Source: Hasllibacter sp963833115
GTDB lineage: Bacteria; Pseudomonadota; Alphaproteobacteria; Rhodobacterales; Rhodobacteraceae
Direction of reading: 5' to 3'
DNA: 64,000 bases
Assembly: GCA_963833115.1 (NCBI GenBank)
Contig: CAWHWS010000002.1
Span: forward strand, 868,001-932,000
Both the position numbers and the translations under genes were made by a program. Positions within the stretch are counted from its first letter, which is position 1, and each line of letters starts with the position of its first letter. The notes beneath the pieces are model-generated. The model saw only the letters and a list, made by a program, of their open reading frames with translations, made no database searches and was not told where the DNA came from. Shown here piece after piece: positions 8,263 through 17,253 of this stretch.

Positions 8263-8730
8263 GGGCGGGCCTCCTCGGGGATGGCGAAGCCGGGGACGAC
8301 GCCGTTGTCGAGATGATTGAGGGCGGTGATGCCGAGGTCCTGGGTCACCGCCTCGACGGTGATGTAGCTCAAGCCGTCGCGCTCGAAGAGCATGCCGTCG
8401 GCGGTGACGGTGTTCGAGGCGAGGGTGAGCTGCGTGTCGCCACCGGCCGCGCCGGGATCGCCCGGGAATCTTGAGGATCATGTACATCTCCCCTTCGGGC
8501 GTGAGCAGGCCGACGGGGATGCCGCCCGCGCTGCACCAGAGCGCGCAGGTATGGTGCGCGGAGCCCACGACCGCGTCCGGGCCGCCCATGACGCCGGAGA
8601 AGTAGCACCAGGTGTCGACGATCTCCCCGGTGACGGTGACGCGCGTTCCTTGCGCGGCCCCCTGCGCGAAGGCGGGCGCCGCGAGGGCGGGGAGGGGCGC
8701 GAGCAACGCCGCGAGGATGAGATGGCGCAT
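8259..8730 (-). pseudogene. Exported Cys/His protein with HHTCALWC motif, apparent frameshift
   Basis: The start at 8730 has a GGAGG site upstream and a signal peptide (MRHLILAALLAPLPALAAPAFA). The mature protein has GEIVDTWCYFSGVMGG, then HHTCALWCSAGG and GLL, a possible metal-binding arrangement. After MILKIPG the frame is lost. Shifting by one base at about 8461 restores DPGAAGGDTQLTLASN and a continuous C-terminus that ends in PEEARP with a stop overlapping the next gene (GTGA). The data show one extra G within a GGG/CCC run. No family name can be given; a role with SCO in copper handling is inferred. Confidence 0.7.
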
Positions 8731-8825
8731 GGGAGCCTCCGGGCCTGGTCCGGGCACAGCCTGTCACGGGACGCGCGGATCGCCAAACACGGGCGCATCC
8801 CGAGTGCGTGAGCGCGCGGGGCGGA

Positions 8826-9515
8826 TCAGGTCTCGGGGCGGGCGCGTCGCTCGGCTGGGGCGCCGAACCGGGCGACGACATGGGCGAGCATGACGCTGGC
8901 GACGACCATCTCGCCCCCGTCCTCGAGCCCCCCCAGGGCGCGGTCGAGGGCCCAGGCGTCCGGGCGCAGCGCGAGGGCGGCCGAATGCAGCGCGTCCACC
9001 GCGACGCCGAAGCCGCCGAGCGCCACGATCAGCACCACGAGGCCGAGGAGCCAGGCCGGGTCCGGCCCGTCATCGGCGCGCAGGGCCGCTAGGAGGAGCG
9101 CGGCCGCCGCCAAGCCCATCGCCGCCCAGACGACGAGCTCCCCCGCCGCGTAGGAGAAGCCCGCGGCGCGGCCGATCGCGGCGCCGGCCGTCTCGTGGAT
9201 CTGTTGCGAATCGTCCGCGAGCAGGAGGGCGAAGACGCAGGCGACGGCCACCGCGCCGATGCTCGCGCGCCGACGCGCCGCCATGAGGAGGACGACGCAG
9301 GCGAGCGCCCATTTGGCGTAGTTCGCGAGCTCACCCAGGCCGCCGTCGGCGGTGATCGACACGAGCGTCGCGACGGGGTCGAGCAGCCGGTCGACCACCG
9401 GGTGCGCCTGCGACAGCCACAGGCCGATCAGGAGGAGGTCGATCGTCAGGGCGGCGATCAGGACCGGCCGCGAGACCGACAGGTCGGGCTTGGAGAGGTG
9501 AACGATGGACCGCAT
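8826..9515 (-). CDS. Hypothetical integral membrane protein
   Basis: About 229 residues with roughly six predicted transmembrane stretches, for example VLIAALTIDLLLIGLWLS, WALACVVLLMAARRR, LVVWAAMGLAAAALLLAALR and LLGLVVLIVALGGFGVAV. A conserved-looking loop holds DDSQQIHE. I do not recognise the family. The start is taken at the ATG (9515); a GTG at 9539 is possible, but the DNA between them is unusually AT-rich for this genome (tctatttcattaga), more like a promoter or leader. No operon partner. Confidence 0.6.
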   Translation of the reverse strand: MRSIVHLSKPDLSVSRPVLIAALTIDLLLIGLWLSQAHPVVDRLLDPVATLVSITADGGLGELANYAKWALACVVLLMAARRRASIGAVAVACVFALLLADDSQQIHETAGAAIGRAAGFSYAAGELVVWAAMGLAAAALLLAALRADDGPDPAWLLGLVVLIVALGGFGVAVDALHSAALALRPDAWALDRALGGLEDGGEMVVASVMLAHVVARFGAPAERRARPET

Positions 9516-9568
9516 TCTAATGAAATAGAGGGTCGTCACGAAACGGCAACGAAAATATCATCCGGCGG

Positions 9569-10441
9569 TCACGGAGATTCGCGGACCAGCCTCTCGTAGG
9601 CGCGGGCGATGTCCCGGCTCAGCGCGCCGACCTCGAACGTGGCGTCCCCGATCCGGGCGACGGGCGTGACCTCCGCGGCGGTGCCGGTGAGCCAGCATTG
9701 CTCGAAGCCCTCGAGCTCGGCGGGCTCGATATGGCGCTCGTGCACCTCGACGCCGCGCGCCTTCAGCATGCCGATGACGGTCTGGCGGGTGAGGCCGTTC
9801 AGGAAGCAGTCGGGCAGGGGCGTGTGGACCGCGCCGTCCTTGACGAAGAAGACGTTGGCGCCGGTCGCCTCGGCGACGTAGCCGCGATGGTCGAGCATCA
9901 TCGCATCCGAGCAGCCCTTCGCCTCGGCGGCGTGCTTGGACATGGTGCAGATCATGTAGAGCCCGGCGGCCTTGGCGGCGAAGGGCGCGCTGTCGGGGGC
10001 GGGTCGGCGCCAGCGGGCCATGTCGAGGCGCGCGCCCTTGGCCTTGGCGTCGCCGTAATAGTCGCCCCAGGCCCAGGCCGCGATCGCCAAGCGCACCGGG
10101 TTGCGGGTCGCGGCGATGCCCATGTCCTCACCGGCGCCGCGCCAGGCGATGGCGCGCACGTAGCAATCGGTCAGGCCGTTGTCCTTCATGACCAGGGCCT
10201 TGGCGGCGTCGATCTCCGCGGCGGTATAGGGGATCTCGAAGTCGAGCATGTCGGCGGAGGCGCGCAGGCGTTCGGAATGCTCGGTCCCGAGGAAGATGCG
10301 CCCGCCATAGGCGCGCTCGCCCTCGAACACGGCGCTGGCATAGTGCATCGCGTGGCTCAGGACGTGGACGGAGGCGTCGCGCCAGGGGACGAGCGCGCCG
10401 TCCATCCAGATGCTGCCATCGCGATCGTCATAGCCGGCCAT
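9569..10441 (-). CDS. ilvE: Branched-chain amino acid aminotransferase
   Basis: 290-residue fold-type IV PLP enzyme that transfers the amino group between glutamate and the keto acids of valine, leucine and isoleucine. Landmarks: VFEGERAYGGRIF, VRAIAWRG, the PLP-binding Lys in AAKAAGLYM, EATGANVFFV, LNGLTRQTV and the C-terminal LTGTAAEVTPV phosphate-binding loop. The length is normal. Divergent from petP with about 120 bp between them, an arrangement common in Rhodobacterales. Confidence 0.95.
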   Translation of the reverse strand: MAGYDDRDGSIWMDGALVPWRDASVHVLSHAMHYASAVFEGERAYGGRIFLGTEHSERLRASADMLDFEIPYTAAEIDAAKALVMKDNGLTDCYVRAIAWRGAGEDMGIAATRNPVRLAIAAWAWGDYYGDAKAKGARLDMARWRRPAPDSAPFAAKAAGLYMICTMSKHAAEAKGCSDAMMLDHRGYVAEATGANVFFVKDGAVHTPLPDCFLNGLTRQTVIGMLKARGVEVHERHIEPAELEGFEQCWLTGTAAEVTPVARIGDATFEVGALSRDIARAYERLVRESP

Positions 10442-10564
10442 GCCCGGGCCTCCTTTGCAATCGTTGCGCGGAATGGTCCGATACGGACACGATGTTGCGC
10501 AAAACCCGGTCGGGGCTATCAGCGGGGGGTTGGTCTGTCAACGACACTGACGTATCCCGGGGGC

Positions 10565-11152
10565 ATGGACGATGGCAGGGACGGGGGCTCGGGGCAGGGC
10601 GGAGCGGGGGGCGCCTCGGGCGGCGACCGGGGCGGCGAGGCGCTCCTGTTCCTGACCGACGAGCAGCTCCGCCGCGGCAGCGAGGCGATGTTCTTCGCCT
10701 ATCGCGGGTTCACCGCCGATCCCGACCGCATCCTGACCGAGCGCGGCTACGGGCGCGCACATCACCGGGCGCTGCACTTCGTCGGGCGCGGGCCCGGCAT
10801 ACGGGTCGCGGACCTGATGGCGATCCTGGGGGTGACGAAGCAGTCGCTCAACCGCGTGCTGCGGACCCTGGTGGAGGACGGGCTCGTCGAGAGCCGGCCG
10901 GGCGCGACCGACCGGCGCGAGCGCAGGCTGCGCCTGACCCCGGCGGGCGCGGAGCTCGAGGGCGCCCTGTCAGAAGCGCAGCGGGGGCGGCTGCGCGCGG
11001 CCTTCCGCCGGGCCGGGCCGGCGGCGGTCCAGGGGTTCCGCGCCGTCCTCGAGGCGATGATGGACCCCGACCTGCGCCGCCAGTATCAGGGCGCGGCGCC
11101 CGAGCGGCCCGCCGGGAGCCGGGGGGAGGCGGGCGACGGGAGCGGGCCATGA
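10565..11152 (+). CDS. petP: PetP-like MarR-family regulator
   Basis: 195 residues. After a Gly-rich N-terminus, LFLTDEQLRRGSEAMFFAYRGFTADPDRIL leads into a MarR winged helix: GYGRAHHRALHFV, then VADLMAILGVTKQSLNRVLRTL as the recognition helix and DRRERRLRLTPAG as the wing. This matches PetP, encoded upstream of PetR in Rhodobacter species. The ATG at 10565 is used because it opens directly after the intergenic region; frames further upstream are antisense to ilvE. It is coupled to petR by an ATGA overlap. Confidence 0.85.
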   Translation: MDDGRDGGSGQGGAGGASGGDRGGEALLFLTDEQLRRGSEAMFFAYRGFTADPDRILTERGYGRAHHRALHFVGRGPGIRVADLMAILGVTKQSLNRVLRTLVEDGLVESRPGATDRRERRLRLTPAGAELEGALSEAQRGRLRAAFRRAGPAAVQGFRAVLEAMMDPDLRRQYQGAAPERPAGSRGEAGDGSGP

Positions 11153-11844
11153 GCGCGAACGCGGCGCACCTGATGATCGTCGACGACGACGAGCGCATCC
11201 GCACCCTGTTACGCAAGTTCCTGATGAACAACGGCTTCATGGTGACGGCCGCGCGGGACGCCGCCCATGCGCGGCGCATCCTGGCGGGGCTCGACTTCGA
11301 CCTGATCGTGATCGACGTGATGATGCCCGGCGAGGACGGGGTCTCGCTCTGCCGCGACCTGCGGCTGCGCCGGGCGACGCCGATCCTGCTGCTGACCGCC
11401 AAGTCGGAGGCGGCGGACCGGATCGCCGGGCTCGAGGCGGGGGCGGACGACTACCTCGCCAAGCCGTTCGAGCCCAAGGAGCTCCTTCTGCGGATCAACG
11501 CGATCCTGCGCCGGGTGCCCGAGGCGGCGCAGGCGGGGCCGGTGACGCTCTCGCTGGGCGCGCTGCGCTACGACGCGGACCGGGGCGAGCTCTGGGAGGG
11601 CGAGCGGCTCGTGCACCTGACCTCCACCGAGGGGGAGCTGATGCGGCTCTTCGCGCGCCGGCCCGGCGCGCCCTGGGCGCGCGGGGAGCTGACGCGGGCG
11701 CTCGGCCGCGGCGGGGACGTGGCCCAGGAGCGCGCGATCGACGTGCAGATCACGCGCCTGCGCCGCAAGATCGAGGCCGATCCGCGCCAGCCGCGCTACC
11801 TCCAGACGGTGCGCGGGGCGGGCTACATGCTGGCGCCCGACTGA
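11149..11844 (+). CDS. petR: PetR-like OmpR-family response regulator
   Basis: 231 residues. The N-terminal receiver domain has the acidic pocket DDDE, phospho-acceptor Asp in VIDVMMPGEDG, TAK and KPFEPKELLLRI. The C-terminal winged-helix domain ends in RAIDVQITRLRRKIEADP and VRGAGYML, the OmpR type. Its neighbour petP supports assignment to PetR, an essential regulator in Rhodobacter capsulatus. No cognate histidine kinase is encoded here. Confidence 0.88.
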   Translation: MSANAAHLMIVDDDERIRTLLRKFLMNNGFMVTAARDAAHARRILAGLDFDLIVIDVMMPGEDGVSLCRDLRLRRATPILLLTAKSEAADRIAGLEAGADDYLAKPFEPKELLLRINAILRRVPEAAQAGPVTLSLGALRYDADRGELWEGERLVHLTSTEGELMRLFARRPGAPWARGELTRALGRGGDVAQERAIDVQITRLRRKIEADPRQPRYLQTVRGAGYMLAPD

Positions 11845-11942
11845 GGCGGCGAGGCCGGGCCGACGCCAACGTGATCCGGGCCCGGCTTTCGCATCGCGCC
11901 GGTCCGGGCCATGCTCGCCCCGCCCCCATCCGGAGACGTCCC

Positions 11943-12677
11943 ATGCCCGCCATCCGCGCCCTCGCCGCCGCCGCCGCGGTGACCCTCAGCGCCCCGCTGG
12001 CGCTGCCGGCCGCCGCCCAGGAGATGACGCCCGAGGAGGTCAAGCGCCTCGCGCTCGAGGCGATCCTGGAGAACCCGGAGATCGTGATGGAGGCGGTCGA
12101 CATCCTGCGCGCCCGCGAGGCGGAGGCCGCCGCCGCCCAGCAGGCCGAGGCCCTGTCCGGGAACCTCGCGCGGCTGACGGCCGGAGAGGACGCGCCGGTC
12201 CTCGGCAATCCGGACGGCGACGTCACGGTGGTCGAGTTCTTCGACTACAACTGCCCCTATTGCCGGCGCGCCGGGGAGGCGGTGAAGGCCCTGATCGAGG
12301 CCGATCCAGGCGTGCGCGTGGTCTACCGCGAATGGCCGATCCTGGGGGAGGGTTCGGTGGCCGCCTCGCGCGCCGCCCTCGCCGCGCGGGCGCAGGGCAA
12401 GTACGAGGAGATGCACTGGGCGCTGATGGGCGCGCAGGGCCGGCTCGACGAGGCGATGGTGATGGCGATCGCGCAAGGCGCCGGGCTCGACATGGACCGG
12501 CTGCGCGCGGACATGGCCCTGCCGGCGGTCGACGCGCATATCGAGGCGTCGATGGCGCTGGCCGAGGAGATCGGGTTCTCCGGCACGCCGAGCTTCGTGA
12601 TCGGGGACGCGCCGGTGCCCGGTCTCGTGCCGGTCGAGGAGATGCAGCGCCTCGTCGAGGCGGCGCGCGAGGGCTGA
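11943..12677 (+). CDS. DsbA-family periplasmic thiol oxidoreductase
   Basis: 244 residues with a signal peptide ending in AAAQ, an N-terminal helical extension (EVKRLALEAILENPEIVMEAVDILRAREAEAAAAQQAEAL), then a DsbA/ScsC-type thioredoxin fold with CPYC active site in FFDYNCPYCRR and the cis-Pro loop GTPSFVIGD. The N-terminal helix resembles trimerisation stalks of ScsC/Com1-like proteins, so isomerase or reductase activity is possible. A GGAGA site precedes the ATG at 11943. It stands alone. Confidence 0.88.
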   Translation: MPAIRALAAAAAVTLSAPLALPAAAQEMTPEEVKRLALEAILENPEIVMEAVDILRAREAEAAAAQQAEALSGNLARLTAGEDAPVLGNPDGDVTVVEFFDYNCPYCRRAGEAVKALIEADPGVRVVYREWPILGEGSVAASRAALAARAQGKYEEMHWALMGAQGRLDEAMVMAIAQGAGLDMDRLRADMALPAVDAHIEASMALAEEIGFSGTPSFVIGDAPVPGLVPVEEMQRLVEAAREG

Positions 12678-12753
12678 GGGCTCCTCGGCGCCAGCCATCT
12701 GGACCTCGCGGCGGGGGTCGGGCCTAAGAGGGCTCGCATCGCCGGAGGACATC

Positions 12754-13674
12754 ATGGGCCGCGTCTGCATCCTGGGCATCTTCGTGGCCGACACGGCCTA
12801 TCGCGCCGCGCGCCTGCCGCGCGTGGGCGAGACGATCCTCGGCAGCGGCTTCGCCCTCGCCGCGGGGGGCAAGGGGTCGAACCAGGCCGTCGCGGCGGGG
12901 CTCGCGGGGGCGGAGGTGACGTTCCTGTCGCGGCTCGGCGACGACGCGTTCGCCGACATGGCCGAGGCGGTCTGGGCGCGGGCGGGCGTGTGCCATGCCG
13001 GGCCGCGCCTTGCCGGCGAGGCGACGGGCGCGGCCTTCATCTTCGTGGACGAGGCGAGCGGGGACAACGCGATCATCGTCTCGGCCGGGGCGGCCGGGGG
13101 CATCGGCGTGGCCGACGTCGAGGGATGGCGCGCGCAGATCGAGGGGGCGGACGTGTTCCTCACGCAGCTCGAGCAGCCGGTCGAGGCGGCGGTGGCCGCG
13201 CTGCGGATCGCTCGGGCGGCGGGGGTGCGCACCATCCTGAACCCCGCGCCGGCGGCCGAGCTGCCGGAGGGGATGCTGGCGCTGTGCGACATCGTCACGC
13301 CCAACGAGAGCGAGGCCGAGGGCCTGACCGGCATCGCCGTCACGGGGCGGGCGAGCGCGGAGGCGGCGGGGCGCGCGATGCTGGAGCGCGGCGCCGGCGC
13401 GGCGCTGGTGACGCTCGGCGAGGCAGGCGCGCTCTGGGTCTCCGAGGAGGCGGTGATCGAGGTGGCGCCGATGCGCGCGGGCCCGGTGGTCGAGACGACG
13501 GGCGCGGGGGACGCGTTCAACGGCGGGCTGGCCGCCGCGCTGGCGGGCGGGGCGGAGCTGCACGAGGCGCTTCGGCGGGCGACGGCGGTGGCCGCGCTGT
13601 CGGTCACGCGGGCGGGGGCGGCGCCCTCGATGCCGGAGCGCGCGGAGGTGGACGCGCTGCTGGCGCGCGGATGA
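12754..13674 (+). CDS. rbsK: PfkB-family carbohydrate kinase, ribokinase-like
   Basis: 306 residues. PfkB signature 1 is present as AAGGKGSNQAVAAGLAGAEVTFLSRLGDD, and signature 2, with the catalytic Asp, as TTGAGDAFNGGLAAAL. NPAPAAELPEG and NESEAEGLTG match ribokinase. The expected product phosphorylates ribose or a related sugar at the terminal hydroxyl with ATP. There are no ribose transport genes beside it, and it overlaps the following SDR gene by 4 bp, so the sugar substrate is not certain. Confidence 0.85.
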   Translation: MGRVCILGIFVADTAYRAARLPRVGETILGSGFALAAGGKGSNQAVAAGLAGAEVTFLSRLGDDAFADMAEAVWARAGVCHAGPRLAGEATGAAFIFVDEASGDNAIIVSAGAAGGIGVADVEGWRAQIEGADVFLTQLEQPVEAAVAALRIARAAGVRTILNPAPAAELPEGMLALCDIVTPNESEAEGLTGIAVTGRASAEAAGRAMLERGAGAALVTLGEAGALWVSEEAVIEVAPMRAGPVVETTGAGDAFNGGLAAALAGGAELHEALRRATAVAALSVTRAGAAPSMPERAEVDALLARG

Positions 13675-14507
13675 GGCGGCTGGTCGTCACCGGCGCCACG
13701 GGCCGGGTCGGCTCGCTGATGCGTGCGGCCTGGGACCTGTCGGACGGCGCGGGGCCGGCGCCGCTCTGGCTGTCGCGCGGCGCGCCGGGCGCGGCGGGGC
13801 TGGCGCATGGCGGCGAGGCCGCGCGCTGGGACGGCGCCGCCCTGCCGGAGGCGGCGCGGGGCGGCGTGCTCCTGGCGCTGGCGGGGGTCACTGGGCCGGG
13901 GGGCGGCAACGCCGCGATCGCGCTGGCGGCGCACGCGGCGGCCGCGGCGGCGGGGATCGCGCGCATGCTCGCGGCCTCGACGCTGGGCGTCTACGGCGCG
14001 GCCGAGGCGGCGGACGAGGAGGGCGCGCTGGCGCCCGCCGGGGCCTACGGCGCGGACAAGGCGGCGATGGAGGCGGCGCTGGCGGGCCGCGGCGCGCCGC
14101 CGGTGACGATCCTGAGGATGGGCAACGTCGTCGGGGCCGACTCGCTGGCGCCGGCGCTTCTGTCGGGGGCCGGGACCCTCGACCGGATGGGCGGCGCGGG
14201 GCCGGTGCGCTCGTGGATCGGGGCGGCGGCGCTGCTGGGCGCGGCGCGGGCGCTGGCGGCGATGGACGGGGCGCCCGGCGTCCTGAACCTCGCGCAGGAC
14301 CCGCCGCTGCCCATGCGGGCGCTGCTGTCGGCGGCGGGTTGCGCGCCGCGCTGGCGGGACGGGCCGGCCGCCGCCGCGCCGGTCGCGACCATGGACGTCT
14401 CTCGCCTGATGGCGGGGCCGGCGGCGACGCCGGCGGCGGAGGCCGGGGCGCTGATCGCGCAGTGGCGAGCGCAGCGGGCGCGGCTGATCGCGGTCGGGGA
14501 GGGGTGA
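13671..14507 (+). CDS. NAD-dependent epimerase/dehydratase family protein
   Basis: 278 residues, extended SDR fold. The Rossmann motif is VTGATGRVGS near the N-terminus. The catalytic region reads ASTLGVYGA followed by YGADKAAME, giving the Ser and YxxxK residues, and RMGNVVGAD follows. Many such enzymes modify nucleotide sugars. ATGA overlap with the kinase upstream and TGATG junction with the sugar transferase downstream place it at the start of the exopolysaccharide block. The substrate is unknown. Confidence 0.75.
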   Translation: MRRLVVTGATGRVGSLMRAAWDLSDGAGPAPLWLSRGAPGAAGLAHGGEAARWDGAALPEAARGGVLLALAGVTGPGGGNAAIALAAHAAAAAAGIARMLAASTLGVYGAAEAADEEGALAPAGAYGADKAAMEAALAGRGAPPVTILRMGNVVGADSLAPALLSGAGTLDRMGGAGPVRSWIGAAALLGAARALAAMDGAPGVLNLAQDPPLPMRALLSAAGCAPRWRDGPAAAAPVATMDVSRLMAGPAATPAAEAGALIAQWRAQRARLIAVGEG

Positions 14508-15202
14508 TGCCGGGCTGGAAGCGGGCCGAGGACGCGGGCCTGATGCTGCTGTCCATCCTGGTGCTGGCGCTGCCCATGCTCGTGATCGTGCCGCTGGCGC
14601 TGTGGCGGAACGGACGGCCGCTCCTCCACGTCGCCGAGCGGATGGGGGAGGGAGGGCGGCCCTTCCTCCTCCACAAGATGCGCACGATGACGGTGGACGC
14701 CGCCGACGCCGGCGTGACGGGGGCCGACAAGGCCGCGCGCATCACCCCGTTCGGCGCCTGGCTGCGCCGAAACCGGGGCGACGAGATCCCGCAGCTCTGG
14801 GACGTGGCGCGCGGGCGCATGACCTTCGTGGGCCCGCGCCCGCCGCTGCGCGCCTACGTGGAGCGGTTCCCGGAGGTCTATGCCGAGGTGCTGCGCGACC
14901 GGCCGGGGATCACCGGGCTCGCGACCGTGGTCACCGCGGCGCACGAGGGGCGGCTCCTGGCGCGCGGGCGCACGCCCGAGGAGACGGACGCGATCTACGC
15001 GCGCGTGTGCGTGCCGCGGAAGGCCCGGCTCGACGCGATCTATCATGCGAGGAAGAGCCTCGCGCTGGACCTGTGGATCATCGGCCGGACCCTGCGGCGG
15101 AGCAGCCGGCACGGGCGGCCCGGGGGGCGGGGCGGGGCGCGCGCGGAACACCCGCGCGGCGGCGCGGCGCGGGGCCTCGCATCCCGCGGCGGCAGGGCAT
15201 AG
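14507..15202 (+). CDS. Undecaprenyl-phosphate sugar phosphotransferase (initiating sugar transferase)
   Basis: 231 residues of the bacterial sugar transferase (PF02397, WbaP/PglC) type. It has one N-terminal membrane segment (LMLLSILVLALPMLVIVPLAL), then FLLHKMRTM, RRNRGDEIPQLWDVARGRMTFVGPRPPL and RPGITGLATV. These enzymes move a sugar-1-phosphate from a nucleotide sugar onto the lipid carrier, the first step of repeat-unit assembly. The Glu of DEIPQ and the GPRPP motif are intact. A Gly/Arg-rich C-terminal tail is unusual and may be a local extension. Confidence 0.88.
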   Translation: MPGWKRAEDAGLMLLSILVLALPMLVIVPLALWRNGRPLLHVAERMGEGGRPFLLHKMRTMTVDAADAGVTGADKAARITPFGAWLRRNRGDEIPQLWDVARGRMTFVGPRPPLRAYVERFPEVYAEVLRDRPGITGLATVVTAAHEGRLLARGRTPEETDAIYARVCVPRKARLDAIYHARKSLALDLWIIGRTLRRSSRHGRPGGRGGARAEHPRGGAARGLASRGGRA

Positions 15203-15273
15203 GGTCCGCCAAGGGGCGGCGCCCGGGCGATCTGCGGCGCGGGGCCGGCGAGGACGACGCGAAGGCGGGGCGG

Positions 15274-17253
15274 ATGATGGTGTCTGGGATCGGACTGTAC
15301 CGGACGGTGATGGCGATCACCGGCCATCAGAAGCGCGCGTTCTGGATCCTCGCCGACAGCGCGGCGGCGGGCGCGGCGTTCCTCCTCGTGTGCGCCGCCC
15401 TGCCGGTGGCGCCGCCGGCGCAGGCGGCCCTGACCTTGCTGGTGGCGGCGATGGGGGGGCTCCTGAGCGAGACGGGCGGCCTCTCGGTGACGCGGATCCA
15501 CGGCTACGGGCGCGCGATCCGGCGGCGGCAGGTGGCGATCGGCGCGGCCATGGCGGCCCTCATGGCGCTGGCGATGATGGCGGTCGGGGTGCCGGGCCCG
15601 AGCGCGGCGCTCGCCGGGACGGCCGCCGCGGCGCTGGGCGTGGGCGCGGGCGTGGCCGGGCGGCTGGCGGCGGCGCGGGTCCTGAGCCGGCTCTACGAGC
15701 TGGGCGACAAGCGGCGCCGGACCCTCATCTGGGGCGCCGGCGGGGCCGGGCGCGAGCTGTGCGCCGCCCTGCGCGATCAGCGCATCTTCGACGTGGTGGG
15801 CTTCGTCGACGACGATCCGGTCCTGCACGGCACCACGGTCGACAACCTGGTGGTGCGCGCGCCGAGCCGCCTCGGCGCCGTCGTGCGCGCCAAGGGCGTG
15901 ACCGAGGCGCATCTCGCGATGCCGGGCCTGGGCGCCGTGCGCCGGGCCCAGATCGTGAGCCGCCTGCGGGATCTGGGCGTCGAGGCGCTCGAGCTCGCGC
16001 CGCTCGCGCACCTGTTGCGCCGGGAGGACATGACGAGCCACCTCGCGACGGTCTCGGTGACCGAGCTCCTCGGCCGGCAGAGCCTCGAGGGGGACCTGCC
16101 GGGCGCGTCGGACGCCTATGCCGGGCGCGTGGTGATGATCACCGGCGCGGGGGGGTCGATCGGCTCGGAGCTCTGCCGGCAGGTCCTCACTTGCGGGCCG
16201 TCCTGCGTGGTGCTGCTGGAGGTGTCGGAATACGCGCTCTACCGGATCGACCGGGAGCTGCGCACCCTGGCCGAGGCGATCGCCCGCGAGGGCGGCTACC
16301 ATCCGCGGATCGTGCCGGTGCTGGGCTCGGTCTGCGATCCGCGAAAGATGCGCGACGTGATCGCGCGCGAGGGCGTGCGCGTGGTCCTGCACGCGGCGGC
16401 CTACAAGCACGTGCCCCTGGTGGAATCGAACCCGATCGCGGGGTTGTCGAACAACGTGGTGGGCACGCGGGTCGTGGCCGAGGCGGCGGCGGCGGCGGGG
16501 GTGGAGCGCTTCGTGCTGGTGTCCTCTGACAAGGCCGTGCGCCCGACCGGGGTGATGGGCGCGACCAAGCGCCTCGCCGAGATGGTGGTGCAGGACCTGG
16601 CCGCGCGCGCCGGGCGCGGCGCCTTCCCCGGCACGCCCGTCTTCTCGATGGTGCGCTTCGGCAACGTGCTGGGCTCCTCGGGCTCGGTGGTGCCGCTCTT
16701 CCGCGAGCAGATCGCGGCCGGCGGGCCGGTGACGATCACCCACCGGGAGATGAAGCGCTACTTCATGTCGATCCCCGAGGCGGCCAAGCTGGTGCTGGTC
16801 TCGGGCGCGCTGGCGTCGGGCGGGGAGGTCTACGTCCTGGAGATGGGCGCGCCGCAGCGGATCGAGGACCTGGCGCGCGGGATGATCCGGCGCGCCGGGC
16901 TCACGGTGCGGGACCGGGCGCATCCCGAGGGCGACATCGAGATCGACTGGACCGGGATGCGGCCGGGCGAGAAGATGGAGGAGGAGCTGTTCTACGACCT
17001 GGACGAGATGGTCCCGACGCCGCATCAGAAGGTCATGCTCGCCGCCGAGACCCATCCCTCGCAGATCGCGCTCGCCCGCGGGATGGCCGCGCTCGACCGG
17101 GCCCTCGCCGAGGGCGACGCGGCGGCGGCTTGCCGGATCGCGGGCGGGCTGCTGGGGGTGCCGATCGCGCCGGGCGCGGCGCCGGCGCTCGCCCTGGTGC
17201 CCAGGACGCCGGCCACGCCGGCGGAGCCGGCCGCGCGCGGGGCGGCGACGTGA
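15274..17253 (+). CDS. PglF/WbpM/CapD-type UDP-sugar 4,6-dehydratase
   Basis: 659 residues. The N-terminal third is membrane-associated with several hydrophobic segments. A first nucleotide-binding fold (GAGGAGRELCAAL) precedes the catalytic SDR domain, whose NAD site is TGAGGSIGSELCRQ. The active site reads SSDKAVRPTGVMGATKR: Met occupies the place of the usual catalytic Tyr, as in large membrane-bound 4,6-dehydratases such as WbpM and PglF. These convert UDP-GlcNAc to a 4-keto-6-deoxy sugar for deoxy-amino sugars. Overlaps the YjbH gene by 4 bp (GTGA). Confidence 0.9.
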   Translation: MMVSGIGLYRTVMAITGHQKRAFWILADSAAAGAAFLLVCAALPVAPPAQAALTLLVAAMGGLLSETGGLSVTRIHGYGRAIRRRQVAIGAAMAALMALAMMAVGVPGPSAALAGTAAAALGVGAGVAGRLAAARVLSRLYELGDKRRRTLIWGAGGAGRELCAALRDQRIFDVVGFVDDDPVLHGTTVDNLVVRAPSRLGAVVRAKGVTEAHLAMPGLGAVRRAQIVSRLRDLGVEALELAPLAHLLRREDMTSHLATVSVTELLGRQSLEGDLPGASDAYAGRVVMITGAGGSIGSELCRQVLTCGPSCVVLLEVSEYALYRIDRELRTLAEAIAREGGYHPRIVPVLGSVCDPRKMRDVIAREGVRVVLHAAAYKHVPLVESNPIAGLSNNVVGTRVVAEAAAAAGVERFVLVSSDKAVRPTGVMGATKRLAEMVVQDLAARAGRGAFPGTPVFSMVRFGNVLGSSGSVVPLFREQIAAGGPVTITHREMKRYFMSIPEAAKLVLVSGALASGGEVYVLEMGAPQRIEDLARGMIRRAGLTVRDRAHPEGDIEIDWTGMRPGEKMEEELFYDLDEMVPTPHQKVMLAAETHPSQIALARGMAALDRALAEGDAAAACRIAGGLLGVPIAPGAAPALALVPRTPATPAEPAARGAAT

